The notes below the pieces were generated by a model. That model saw nothing but the letters and a program-made list of their open reading frames with translations, had not been told where the DNA came from and searched no databases. Made by a program: the position numbers and the translations under genes. A stretch of 60,029 nucleotides of DNA. Origin: Acrasis kona (Eukaryota; Heterolobosea; Eutetramitea; Acrasida; Acrasidae). Shown here piece by piece: positions 21,221 to 30,873 of the stretch. Position 1 is the first letter of the stretch. Every line of letters begins with the position of its first letter. The stretch is from contig JAOPGA020001436.1 of assembly GCA_026419775.2 (NCBI GenBank), positions 1 to 60,029 on the forward strand, in the 5' to 3' direction.

Positions 21221-22216
21221 ATGAAAAGAACTAACAGCAATAAGGACGATTCCGTTCCTACGAAGAAATATAAGAGCGATGACATTTGCGTGACGCCTCC
21301 CCCGTCAGACTCCGCCGTGGAAAGTTTGATTTTCGACTGTGAAGATATTCTTCTTCACATTGCAACTTTTATGTGCACAAGGAGTTGGATTTCATTATGT
21401 AGTTCGTGCACCAGCATTAATAGATATAGTAGAGATTCGAGGGTGACAAAATATAAGAAGTACACTGTTAGCAAAAAAGCCACGGATGCAGACATTAGAA
21501 AGGGGCGTCTTGAAGGTATACATACTCTCGACATGAGTCTTCGCAATAAAATCACCAACAAGGCATTCACCCACCTCAAACGTATACATACTCTTTACAT
21601 AAATAACTGCTATGATATCACTGACGCTGCATTTGTTCATCTTGAAGGCATACACACACTTGGCATGAGTTATTGCACCAAAATCACCGACGCTGCATTT
21701 GTTCATCTTGAAGGCATACACACACTCGACATGAGTTTTTGCACCAAAATCACCGATGCGGCACTTGTACACCTCAAAGGTATTCATACTCTTATAATTA
21801 ATGGTTGCAATTATGAAGAATACTTTACCGGTTCAACATTTGAATATCTCAAAGGCATACATACTCTTAAAATGAAATATTGCTATCAAATCATTAAGGA
21901 TTCGTTCGTTCATCTTAGAGGTATACACACTCTTGACATGAAAGATTGCAGTCAAATTACTGATGAAGAGTTCGTTCATTTAAAAGGAATACATACTCTT
22001 AAAATAAGACACATGGAACTAATCACCGACGCAGCCTTTGTTCATCTTGAAGGCATACATACTCTTGACATGTGTCATTGCTATCGTATCACAGACGCGG
22101 CACTTGTACACCTCAAAGGGATACATACCCTTCACATAGGCGGTTGTCATTCAATTACTGACGAAGCACTCAAGCAGCTCACAAGAAGATCTATGGACGA
22201 CGATGATGATGTATAA
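21221..22216 (+). CDS. F-box-like protein with ten near-identical leucine-rich repeats
   Basis: A single exon of 331 residues. An N-terminal basic stretch is followed by an F-box-like segment (residues ~36-85: CEDILLHIATFMCTRSWISL). Then come ten tandem LRRs of mostly 24 residues of the cysteine-containing (AMN1/FBXL) type, with the consensus HLEGIHTLDMSYC followed by ITDAAFV. The motif GIHTL (or RIHTL) occurs ten times, and some copies are almost identical at DNA level, which suggests recent homogenisation. The tail is RRSMDDDDDV. F-box/LRR proteins usually recruit substrates to SCF ubiquitin ligases. Similar LRR arrays are common in giant viruses of amoebae and in protists, so transfer in either direction is possible but not shown. 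Confidence 0.75.
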   Translation: MKRTNSNKDDSVPTKKYKSDDICVTPPPSDSAVESLIFDCEDILLHIATFMCTRSWISLCSSCTSINRYSRDSRVTKYKKYTVSKKATDADIRKGRLEGIHTLDMSLRNKITNKAFTHLKRIHTLYINNCYDITDAAFVHLEGIHTLGMSYCTKITDAAFVHLEGIHTLDMSFCTKITDAALVHLKGIHTLIINGCNYEEYFTGSTFEYLKGIHTLKMKYCYQIIKDSFVHLRGIHTLDMKDCSQITDEEFVHLKGIHTLKIRHMELITDAAFVHLEGIHTLDMCHCYRITDAALVHLKGIHTLHIGGCHSITDEALKQLTRRSMDDDDDV

Positions 22217-22349
22217 ATAAAAGTTTTTAAAAATTATGTTTGTAAGTGTTCTTTTTCAACTTTAACGAGATGACAAACTAGCACAACCTCAAAAAAGACT
22301 TTCACGAATCAACCGAAGAACAGTTCGAACAAATAAAAAGGGAAAAATA

Positions 22350-22934
22350 TTATAATAACTTTAGGTGTCTTGTCACCTCATTTATTACATCAATTGGCGC
22401 TGGTCCAATCGCAAGGACTGTCTTGCTGTTCGCAGGTATTTGTGTCCTCCCCTGATCTATAACCATGTATGTAATTATGTTTTTACTTTCGGCAACCGTG
22501 CGCAATTCTTCCATTTCCTTCTCGCTGTTACACTTCACAGCAACCTTTGCCTCACCAAATGTTGACCACGCAGACAGCCAACTTTTGTGTTGTGGATTTT
22601 TGCTTGACGCTATGATTCTGTACGCACCCAATACAGCATGTCCACATTGTGCCGCTATTTTACCGTTTTTCATGCCAAGATCTGTTCTGACCACCATAAC
22701 CATTTTGCATTCCTTTTGTGCTGTGTCAGTAGACACGGATGCTAAGGCGCTTTCAAGGATTTCCTGTGTTATCAAGTTTTGTTGTGCTGTTGTTTCTTGA
22801 CTAGTACCATCGTCGGATAATATATACTGAATGGCGTGCTCAAGAGACACGCACCCTGTGGCCCTCATACCAGCCTCTGTTTGTGCGTTTGTGAACCCCA
22901 TCTCAAGTAACCCCCTTCTTATCTCATCTTCCAT
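22350..22934 (-). CDS. PTH2: Peptidyl-tRNA hydrolase 2 with N-terminal UBA-like domain
   Basis: 194 residues in one exon. The N-terminal ~45 residues are UBA-like (LLEMGFTNAQTEAGMRATG, then LEHAIQYILS). Residues ~78-194 form a complete PTH2 domain: KMVMVVRTDLGMKNGKIAAQ followed by CGHAVLGAY, WSTFGEAKVAVKCNS, VIDQGRTQIPANSKTVLAIG and PAPIDVINEVTRHLKLL. PTH2 cleaves peptidyl-tRNA to recycle tRNA. The UBA-PTH2 arrangement is known in eukaryotes and may link it to ubiquitin. All expected conserved residues I can check are present. Confidence 0.9.
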   Translation of the reverse strand: MEDEIRRGLLEMGFTNAQTEAGMRATGCVSLEHAIQYILSDDGTSQETTAQQNLITQEILESALASVSTDTAQKECKMVMVVRTDLGMKNGKIAAQCGHAVLGAYRIIASSKNPQHKSWLSAWSTFGEAKVAVKCNSEKEMEELRTVAESKNIITYMVIDQGRTQIPANSKTVLAIGPAPIDVINEVTRHLKLL

Positions 22935-23072
22935 CTCTTCTTGATTTCGTTACAATCCTGAAATTGACTCAATCACTTGCATTTTCAATAGTCAACACCT
23001 AAGAAACGGATGATGCAAGTTCTAGTAAGCCAAACTACTTTTAAACAATAAAAGACAATTAGTACATGACAT

Positions 23073-23810
23073 TCATTTTATTTTTGTGAAGGTGTCCAGC
23101 GATATCAATCTCTTGAGGGGACTAAACTTTGGAACAGTGAGTGATGACGGCGACGGTGTCTTTGATGGGGACCCCCTCCTCGTGGTTTTTAGATGCAGAC
23201 ATCTTCTATCCATCTCTCTCATTCTACCTTCCGTTAAAACTCCTGAAGTAAACTCTACGTAAACAATTTCACAAATTACTTTCCTGAATACTTCTTCTAT
23301 TCCATTGTTGGTTCTGGCACTAGTTTTGAGAAGAGGGTATGCTATCCCAAAATTCAAAGTTGGTCTTATTTGCTCTTCTGTATCGCACTTGTTCTGAACA
23401 ATGACGGCTGCAATGGGGCCTTCCTTCAACCTCTTCAAATAGTCAATGTATTTGAGACACTCACTAAAAGACGATTTATCCTCACAGGAGCAGACAACTA
23501 AATAACCATCGCACTTCTTTAGATGGTTTTCACTCACACTACTCTCCATGGACCCACCAGTGTCAAGTATGTCTACGGAGCAAGATATATTGTCCTTCTC
23601 CCCAACATAACCAGTTGCCTCTGTTATATCGACGTGTATTTTTGTTGTGTATATCTCCTCTATTGTTTCATCGTGCACCTCACTGAACGTCTTTGATATG
23701 AATTGTTTTATTATCGATGTCTGTTTGTTTAGGACCACATTAACGTTAGAACTTACCTTTCCACATTGTCTTGGCCCCACCACGCCGATGAGATAGTCAA
23801 ATTTTAGCAT
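23073..23810 (-). CDS. Ras-like small GTPase, no CAAX tail
   Basis: Exon 1 (23757-23810) and exon 2 (23073-23720) flank a 36-bp intron (23721-23756). The intron has no stop and keeps frame, so it is easily read as coding. Splicing restores the P-loop GPRQCGKTSII; unspliced, the essential Thr/Ser after GK becomes Val. Downstream are the G3 box (DILDTGGS, with Gly for Ala and Ser for Gln of DTAGQ), the G4 box NKCD and a G5-like TSA. The spliced product is 233 residues. It has a Ser/Pro/Lys-rich tail (SPSKTPSPSS) and ends without a prenylation box, so membrane attachment is not expected. The G3 change at the catalytic Gln position suggests altered GTP hydrolysis. Confidence 0.75.
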   Translation of the reverse strand: MLKFDYLIGVVGPRQCGKVSSNVNVVLNKQTSIIKQFISKTFSEVHDETIEEIYTTKIHVDITEATGYVGEKDNISCSVDILDTGGSMESSVSENHLKKCDGYLVVCSCEDKSSFSECLKYIDYLKRLKEGPIAAVIVQNKCDTEEQIRPTLNFGIAYPLLKTSARTNNGIEEVFRKVICEIVYVEFTSGVLTEGRMREMDRRCLHLKTTRRGSPSKTPSPSSLTVPKFSPLKRLISLDTFTKIK

Positions 23811-24928
23811 CTTTCATTTGTTTGACATGTTTCTGAGGCTAATTGCTTATAAAATAAACCAGGTATTGCGGGAATTGTAACGGATATTGATCTTGATAAA
23901 TTTAGTACTATCACGAATCCAGATTTCGAAGCTGATTGATATGGTTTTGAGCTGATGGCTGATGCTTTTGAGAACCAATTGCATTTTATCAACGCTAGCT
24001 AGTTACGGGGTTTTAGGCTGATGTATTGCGGTGAATATATAGCTACTGTCCAACAAACCTCAGAGGTGAAATCAAAATTTATTCTTTATTCAATCAATTC
24101 ACAATCCATATTCAATAGAAAAGACATGTCGGAATCATTGACTTTATGTTCTCATCACCGTCGACCTGATAAGATTTCTTTTTTCATAATCATTTTAACA
24201 CGAAAAGAGCAAGTTGAATAATTTCATTGATTAGTGGTGAATTTTTTAGTACCCGCAACAAGAACTGTAAATCCCTTACGCTGGCAAAAAATGTTTTAAC
24301 AGACAATCAAAATTTGTTAATTATGTCCTCTGATTTAGGGCCCTCAACGGTGTAGTCTTGTCTACTTCCTTGCCATGTATTTATCGAGTATTGTGGTATT
24401 TGAACCAGCGTACAAGCGCGTATGTGGTTGAGTCTAGAAAGTCACCTGCAGTCATTTTTAACGTTTTTTTGTAAGCAATCAACCATAACCAACACAAAGC
24501 CACAAAACTTCATGAGAAGCACAACAGTTGAATGAACGCATAGGTCGAAATTAAAGTAGCGCCCACCAAAGCATCAACAGTATCCCTAAATTACCACACA
24601 TAATTTTTTTCGAATAATCGAAATCATACAACTTTGGAGCATGTATGCAATTTCTGCGAATAAATACATCATATCATTTTACATTAAACAAGTCTTAGTT
24701 GAATTATTGTTAAAATACTCATTGTCACCATTTTGCTATATCTGTTCCACTTTGGCTAATCACATTATATCACATTATGTTCTCCTCTTCGCTCAATCTT
24801 TAATTCTTTGTCTTCTTCACAATTACAACCTTACACAAACCACGCTTTACAGCATACCAAACGTCCATTTGGTCTAGGTCCTCTCCTCTCCGGGGATGTC
24901 CGGGGTTGACATAGGAATTCCGATGAGC
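23811..24928. other. Long gene-poor stretch
   Basis: About 1.1 kb with no gene I can support. Short frames on both strands lack coding character. It holds the promoter of the GTPase gene at its left end. Confidence 0.4.
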
Positions 24929-25168
24929 TTAACGGCAATGGCTTAATTCTACGATTGGAACAAAATAAGTCATCGCATTCCACTCCCTGTATATTTGTGT
25001 GAACAATGGATTGCAGGTGGTACATTGCGCTGAGTTAGTCATGTTTTGGAACGGCTGCCATAACAAGATGAAAGCCAACATTGAAAGGAATCGGTAAGGT
25101 ATTATTGTAGTGTGATGGGGAGAACGATTTGGAAACTGAACTCCAATGTTCCGAAAGAGAGGATTCAT
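24929..25168 (-). CDS. Possible small membrane protein, weak
   Basis: A 79-codon frame from the ATG at 25168 (MNPLFRNIGVQFPNRSPHHT). It has one hydrophobic segment, FLSMLAFILLWQPF, then NMTNSAQCTTCNPL. It could be a short type II protein or a first exon. No homology is recognised and the surroundings are gene-poor. Confidence 0.25.
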   Translation of the reverse strand: MNPLFRNIGVQFPNRSPHHTTIIPYRFLSMLAFILLWQPFQNMTNSAQCTTCNPLFTQIYREWNAMTYFVPIVELSHCR

Positions 25169-25353
25169 TTTCCTAAAATCGGACGTTATATACTCAAAAT
25201 TACCAAAAACAAAAAATGACCTGGTCAATTCTCATGGAACATTGTTTTGTGGTTTGGCAAAACTAGCCTTTTTAGAAATTATTCGTTGGTGGTTGGCCTA
25301 ATAAATTATGTGAACAGAGTAAATTTTTACTACCCAACAACACACAAAAAAAC

Positions 25354-27039
25354 ATGCGTAAGCCCTCCCTTAAGATTGACACATCCATTGCCCCAGTTGT
25401 GGACACTCGCAAGGAGGAAGTAGCACCTGCGTTGGACATTGTGCACGAGGAGGAACTAACAACATCCAAGAGTTACGCATCAGGCTTCGATGACGTTGCC
25501 ACATTCCACACCGCCGTTGAACCCTTCACGCCATCCACTGCAACAACCGTCACGTCAGGTCATGCAGTGTGGGACACACAATTGCACAAGAAGGAGAAGA
25601 GAACCATCAGGGATGCCATCAAAGACCTACCAAAGCGCAAACTCATGGCCACCGCTATTCTGTGCTGCATGTTTGTGTTCTACGGAGCAGCGTTCTGCAT
25701 GATGGGTCCTAGTTTAAACATGACGATACAGAGAACCGGAACCGACATCTCGAATTCCGGATGGTTGTTCACCGTGAGAGGCATTGGAGGAGCAGTTACT
25801 GGCGCTTTCGCGGGCAAGATTATGGACAGGTTCTCATCGTCCCTCGGAAGGAAGATCTCAATCATTGGCTGCATTCTGATTAGTGCATTGTGTTTGATTG
25901 GAGGATGTGCACTAAGCGTGAATTTACCGATGGCATTAGCACTCAACGGGATCGCAGGAAGTGCCTCGAGTTACATTAATGTTTTCGCCAACACGATGAT
26001 TGGGTACTTGTGGAAGGACAACATGGGAACTTTCCTACAGCTACTACACTTTACGTTCGGAATTGGAGCGGTTTTGGCACCTTTGATACTCACTGCTGTG
26101 GGTAACTTGATGGGAGGAGGATTGATGCCAAACATGTGGGATTCGTTGACAGTGAGCTACTTGCTTGTGTTGGGAATGTCCCTGGTGGTTTGCGTGCTAC
26201 TTGCTATTTCACCCGAGATGGACGCCTCCAACGTTGAGGTTGTGGAGGTCACTGCACATGAGTGTATTGAGGTCACGAGCGTGGAGACACCTGCTACTCC
26301 GGACGTCAGCAGTCCTCAAAGCCTTATTTCAAGCGAGGAAACAAAGTCGCCACTACAAATGATTCGTGCTGGAATTGACAGGAAGAACATTACGACTTAT
26401 GTTGGATGTGTGCTGTTGTTTATGACTCTATTTGCTTATGCCGAAAGCTTCTTCTCCTCATTTGTAGCCACGTTCGTTACAAGAAAGGGCTTGATGGATG
26501 ATTCTGGTGCTGCTCTCCTCAATTCTTTATTTTGGTTGAGCTTTACAATTGGAAGATTGGTGGCCATTTTCGTTGCAACAAAACTTTCCTCTAGAACGAT
26601 CATCATTCTTGACTTTTTCGGTGTTTTGGGTTCATTGACAGGCATGATTGTGTTTATGAACAACACAAACGTGTTTAGTGTATGCACAGCTATTTTGGGT
26701 TTCTCTTTTGCAAGCGTCTATCCTGCAACAGTTTCATTACCAACGACATATATGGGAGTGAAGATGACTGGTCAGATGACAAGTATGGTTATGCTTGGTA
26801 GCTCAATTGGTGGTATGGTTTTACCTGTTATTATCACAAACATGCTTGAGAATGTTGGTGCCGATTCATTTATTTTCTGCATCTTAATATTGGCAAGCAT
26901 TTCTTCAGTTTTATACACATTATTGTTCGTATTCTTCAAGGCTCAGCAACATGATCAAATGATTAGCAAATCTGTGGAATCCTTCACAAAATCTCCACAA
27001 ACACCTGTAAATAATAATATGGAGCAAAACTCAATGTAA
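25354..27039 (+). CDS. Major facilitator superfamily transporter (MFSD4/NaGLT-like)
   Basis: 561 residues in one exon. A cytosolic N-terminal tail of ~90 residues precedes the first helix (LMATAILCCMFVFYGAAFCM). About twelve helices follow in two halves, separated by an acidic loop (residues ~290-350). The loop-2 region SLGRKISIIGC after helix 2-3 and the pattern GSASSYINVFANTMIGYLW resemble the MFSD4/NaGLT1 sugar-transporter branch. The C-terminal half has FTIGRLVAIFVATKLS and SFASVYPATVSLPTTYM. Substrate is not determinable; glucose or another small polar solute is a family-based guess. Codon use is more GC-rich at the 5' end than in neighbouring genes. Confidence 0.75.
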   Translation: MRKPSLKIDTSIAPVVDTRKEEVAPALDIVHEEELTTSKSYASGFDDVATFHTAVEPFTPSTATTVTSGHAVWDTQLHKKEKRTIRDAIKDLPKRKLMATAILCCMFVFYGAAFCMMGPSLNMTIQRTGTDISNSGWLFTVRGIGGAVTGAFAGKIMDRFSSSLGRKISIIGCILISALCLIGGCALSVNLPMALALNGIAGSASSYINVFANTMIGYLWKDNMGTFLQLLHFTFGIGAVLAPLILTAVGNLMGGGLMPNMWDSLTVSYLLVLGMSLVVCVLLAISPEMDASNVEVVEVTAHECIEVTSVETPATPDVSSPQSLISSEETKSPLQMIRAGIDRKNITTYVGCVLLFMTLFAYAESFFSSFVATFVTRKGLMDDSGAALLNSLFWLSFTIGRLVAIFVATKLSSRTIIILDFFGVLGSLTGMIVFMNNTNVFSVCTAILGFSFASVYPATVSLPTTYMGVKMTGQMTSMVMLGSSIGGMVLPVIITNMLENVGADSFIFCILILASISSVLYTLLFVFFKAQQHDQMISKSVESFTKSPQTPVNNNMEQNSM

Positions 27040-27099
27040 AAAACAAATAAAATATAACTTTTGGTTTTATTTACAAGTCAAATCAGTAATGTACACAAT

Positions 27100-27436
27100 T
27101 CAATTAGTTTGTCTGTTGTGGGATGGTATCTTTTGGTGACGGAAAGCAGCTATAAATACAGTTAATATGTTTGTAGGACGTTGATGTACCTTCTGGACCA
27201 GGAGCATTATCACGTTTTGGTATGTTCGGTGGAAGATCTTTGCTTTCAGCTTTAAGATTTTGTTCCTTTTTGTCAAGTCCAAGCACATCCTCTACATGCT
27301 GATCACTTTCCTGTACGTCGGCTGTTTTCAAATGATTTATTCCCTGACTGAATTGTCTATATAACCTCTATGAAAGTTAGATTAGAGTGCTTTTAATGCA
27401 TACCGATAATTGATTCACCTTCACCCTTTGTATCAT
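27100..27436 (-). CDS. Short hypothetical protein, three exons, possibly mitochondrial
   Basis: Assembled from MIQRVKVNQLS (ATG at 27436), then after a 36-bp intron RLYRQFSQGINHLKTADVQE continuing to NAPGPE, then after a 40-bp intron AAFRHQKIPSHNRQTN ending at 27100, about 87 residues. The basic, hydroxylated N-terminus resembles a mitochondrial presequence. The rest is polar and probably disordered. No family recognised. Confidence 0.5.
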
Positions 27437-27734
27437 GTCTCCTATTATTATTCTTGTTCTATTCTTGTACTTCCGGTTGTTCGATACAAAAACTGCAATC
27501 GCAGTTAACAATCAAGGATGATGCAATATTCACAACGAACGAAGCAACTTACTTACTGCACTGACCAAGATCGAACGATTTTATAAAAAAGTTTTCAGAT
27601 TATGCAGGAATTTTGATCTTGCAACTTTAATCAAAATACATTCAAAGTATTAAAATCGAAAATGGGTACTTGATGAAACAAAGATACAAAGAACTTCCGA
27701 ATTATTTACATTTGGATTTATTAAAATCACACAT

Positions 27735-27989
27735 TTATGGAGCAGTTGGAGCTTCGTTCAAATCCTTGTTTGGCGGTAAACCATAAAATTCGCGGTTGTC
27801 ACTCCATTCCTCATCTACGATGCAAAGTAGATTGTTTTGTTTCATGCATTTTGTTAAATCATCGAATAAGCAGTGACACCCCTCAAGGTTTATGCTATTT
27901 TCAAAACATGTCACACTCTTTCTCATAAAGTCGCCACAAACTGTATCCTTCAGTTCATCTTGAATTTCTTGGTCTGTTTTCATTTCCAT
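27735..27989 (-). CDS. Twin CX9C (CHCH-type) small protein
   Basis: 84 residues starting MEMKTDQEIQDELKD. Two helical Cys pairs are visible: CGDFMRKSVTC (C-x9-C) and CHCLFDDLTKC (C-x9-C), the twin CX9C arrangement. Such proteins are typically imported into the mitochondrial intermembrane space through the Mia40 disulfide relay. They serve as assembly factors or subunits of respiratory complexes. Which family member this is cannot be told. It starts at an ATG closely after a T-rich leader and ends GLPPNKDLNEAPTAP. No intron. Confidence 0.65.
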   Translation of the reverse strand: MEMKTDQEIQDELKDTVCGDFMRKSVTCFENSINLEGCHCLFDDLTKCMKQNNLLCIVDEEWSDNREFYGLPPNKDLNEAPTAP

Positions 27990-28570
27990 TTTGAAACTTG
28001 ATTGTAATTGTCAGCTTTACAATTTATTATATTAGAAGGCAACAAAAAGAATGCAAGCATTCATCCTCATAAAGATTGGAATCTTATTATAAACAATCAT
28101 CTACTTGACCAATTTTAGCCCTAGTGTGTCTTTGCATCTAGTTACCTCTCTGTGTTTTTTAATTCATGATTTCCAATTTTGATTTGGAAAGTTGAAAATC
28201 AAGAGGATATATTAATATTGATTAAAGGTAAACCACAGTTTCGTCTGTCGTTGCGTTCAAATTATTACATGCCCTTAATGAATCTACATCTGGTTGTTCA
28301 AAAAAGGAGTTAACAGAGAAGTGCGAATCGCTTGCTTGTCAAGTGTAGGTTTTTTATTGCTACCGTTCAAATTGCACGTGGTGACAAATTATCGATCCGA
28401 TTTCGCAAGCGATTAGAAGATATCACAAATGTTGAACACTGTTGCTCATAATACTGTCATCGATAGTACAGGGCCTCACTGGTTCTCCTTCAATTTTCGT
28501 TTCACCCAAATTATGATGACGTGCGGGTCATTTTGTAAATCAAAACAATCGGAGAAGTCTACTCCGAGAC
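27990..28570. other. Intergenic promoter region
   Basis: About 580 bases between divergently transcribed genes; no coding sequence supported on either strand. Confidence 0.45.
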
Positions 28571-30832
28571 ATGAGCAATGCACACCACCCTCTTGAATTT
28601 GATCTAGAGAGGAAACCAATCAAAGAGAGTCGGTTCGAGACTTACACTCCCAGTCCCAATCCCGACAACTACAATGGTTTCGGATCTCTCGACGAAGAAG
28701 ACAAAATGGAAACAAGAGAAGCGCTAATCACCGAAACAAGTGCGGAGTACAAAAAAAGAATAATCAAGCTTTGTTTAAGGATCCTAAAAACATCCATCAT
28801 TTTCGCCGTGCTCATGGTTGGAGTTATATGGTTCGCAATGTACGACGAAGTACATCACTCATATAGCTTCGCTTTATCAAAAACAACGCCGCTCACGTTA
28901 TACCTTGACAACACCAAATCAAAGTCCTACATTGAAGTCACCGCAACAGAACCAGTAGATGCCAGGAAGTACTTTTCGGATCCCCACCACCCCCTTCAGT
29001 CAGGAGGAGGATCCTCCATGCAAATGCACATTCCCATCAATTCCATACTTGTAGAGCTACAAGCAGTGAGATATGGCGAATACGACGAACCGACTTATTA
29101 CTTTGTGAACAACCACACGTTATCGTTCAGGGGAGAGTTATCGCAGACATCAAATTCCACAAAGCCACCAACCACCTTTGTGTTCAAAACGCCAGACGAG
29201 CACCTCGGAGATACGTTGCGGCTGCTCGTCTCTGGTGTTTTCCACGACACGCCAGACGACAACATCCCATTCGCTCTCAATCTCGACATTACGCAGCACA
29301 GCAACGTTTATGGAAACAGATTGATCGTCGCTCTCTTGGTTCTCATTTTTGTGTACGCGCTGATCGTATTCGAATTGGTGGATAGAACGGTGGCAACCAT
29401 CATCGGAGCCTTCCTCAGCATATCGGCAATGGCCCTCATGGGTCTACGCCCCACCGTTTATGAAATGGTGGACTGGGTCGAATTTCACACATTAATTTTA
29501 CTTTTTGGAATGATGTGCATTGTTGCCATTTTATCATCCACTGGTTTCTTCGAATACATTGCACTCAAGGCTTATAAACTATCCAGAGGTAGTATTTGGG
29601 TATTGGTGGTCATTTTGTGTTTATTTGTTGCGGTCACCAGCGGAATGTTAGATAACGTTACCGCCATGTTGTTGTTGACGCCAGTGATTATTCGATTGAG
29701 CAAGGTGGTGAATATATCGCCCGTGCCCATTCTACTCTCCACCGTGTTGGTGAGTAACATTGGTGGGTGTGCAACTGCCGTAGGTGATCCTCCGGTCACC
29801 ATCATAGTCAACACACCAGAAATCAAAGCCGCTGGTATCGGTTTTAACGAGATTCTATTCTTCATGGCACCTGGTACCTTCTTAATGGTGATTGCTAGCT
29901 TGTTCGTGCTTCGATTTCAATTTAGATCCTTTTGGAACACCAAACCTACCGAAATGTCTCCGGAGACTGCTAGGTTGGTCCAAGAGGTGAAGATTTGGTT
30001 GCAGAGCGCGTATCGCCTGAACGAATTGTTACCTGACGAAAAGGAAGTCAAAGATAAGTTGATGATTCATGTTCAACAGGTAGAAAGAGAGTTGAATGAA
30101 GCTCACGAGAGAAATGCAAATCAAAAAGTTGATTTGACTGATTTGGAAGCAGAGTATAAGATTAGAGATAAGCCTCTTTTTATTATTTGTGCACTTGTTT
30201 TGATTGTCGTGATTACAATGTTCTTCTTGGAGACTTTCATTCATCAGTGGGTGCACTTTTCTCTTGATTCCGTTGCGCTCATTGGTGCCTTGTGCGTGAT
30301 CGTGTTGGCCGATACGAAACACTTTGATCATATTCTCGAAAAGGTGGAATGGTCTAGTTTGTTGTTCTTTGCTAGTTTGTTTATAATGATGGGTTCGTTA
30401 TCTCGATTGGGTCTTATTGATTTTGTGGGAGATTTGATTGTCTCTGCTATTCAAAAGGTCCCTCAGGAGGGTAGATTGCCTCTTGCAATTACAATTATTG
30501 TGTGGTTGAGTTCCATCATTTCTGCAATTATTGATTCTATTCCATATACCACTGCGATGATTCCTGTTGTGTTGTCAATGTCTTCTCAGTTGGGCCTTCC
30601 ATTGAAACCGCTGGTGTTTGCATTGGCGTATGGTACTGGACTTGGTGGAAATGGTTCTATTATTGGTAGTACTGCTAATCTTGTGGTATCTGGTCTTAGC
30701 GAGAAGAATGGATATCCGATATCGTTTGCGTCATTTTCTTATTATGGAATTCCCATCATGCTGCTGACCACAGCAATGGCGAATGTTTATTTGTTATTTG
30801 TGCATTGTGTATTTAAATTGGGTCTATCATAA
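28571..30832 (+). CDS. P-protein/OCA2-like anion or Na+/H+ transporter (IT superfamily)
   Basis: 753 residues in one exon. A cytosolic N-terminus and first helix (SIIFAVLMVGVIWFAMY) are followed by a lumenal domain of ~170 residues with N-glycosylation sites. The ArsB/CitMHS-type membrane domain comes next. Hallmarks are LFGMMCIVAILSSTGFFEYI, VTSGMLDNVTAMLLLTPVII, SNIGGCATAVGDPPVTIIVN, and in the second half SSIISAIIDSIPYTTAMIPV and GTGLGGNGSIIGSTANLVVS. This matches the mammalian P protein of melanosomes and its protist relatives, thought to move chloride or other ions across acidic organelle membranes. The charged loop at ~470-530 separates the two halves. It converges on the STPGR gene with 41 bases between stops. 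Confidence 0.85.
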   Translation: MSNAHHPLEFDLERKPIKESRFETYTPSPNPDNYNGFGSLDEEDKMETREALITETSAEYKKRIIKLCLRILKTSIIFAVLMVGVIWFAMYDEVHHSYSFALSKTTPLTLYLDNTKSKSYIEVTATEPVDARKYFSDPHHPLQSGGGSSMQMHIPINSILVELQAVRYGEYDEPTYYFVNNHTLSFRGELSQTSNSTKPPTTFVFKTPDEHLGDTLRLLVSGVFHDTPDDNIPFALNLDITQHSNVYGNRLIVALLVLIFVYALIVFELVDRTVATIIGAFLSISAMALMGLRPTVYEMVDWVEFHTLILLFGMMCIVAILSSTGFFEYIALKAYKLSRGSIWVLVVILCLFVAVTSGMLDNVTAMLLLTPVIIRLSKVVNISPVPILLSTVLVSNIGGCATAVGDPPVTIIVNTPEIKAAGIGFNEILFFMAPGTFLMVIASLFVLRFQFRSFWNTKPTEMSPETARLVQEVKIWLQSAYRLNELLPDEKEVKDKLMIHVQQVERELNEAHERNANQKVDLTDLEAEYKIRDKPLFIICALVLIVVITMFFLETFIHQWVHFSLDSVALIGALCVIVLADTKHFDHILEKVEWSSLLFFASLFIMMGSLSRLGLIDFVGDLIVSAIQKVPQEGRLPLAITIIVWLSSIISAIIDSIPYTTAMIPVVLSMSSQLGLPLKPLVFALAYGTGLGGNGSIIGSTANLVVSGLSEKNGYPISFASFSYYGIPIMLLTTAMANVYLLFVHCVFKLGLS

Positions 30833-30873
30833 TAAATTATTTTCAAATTGTAATTTTTATTTTTTTGTCAATC

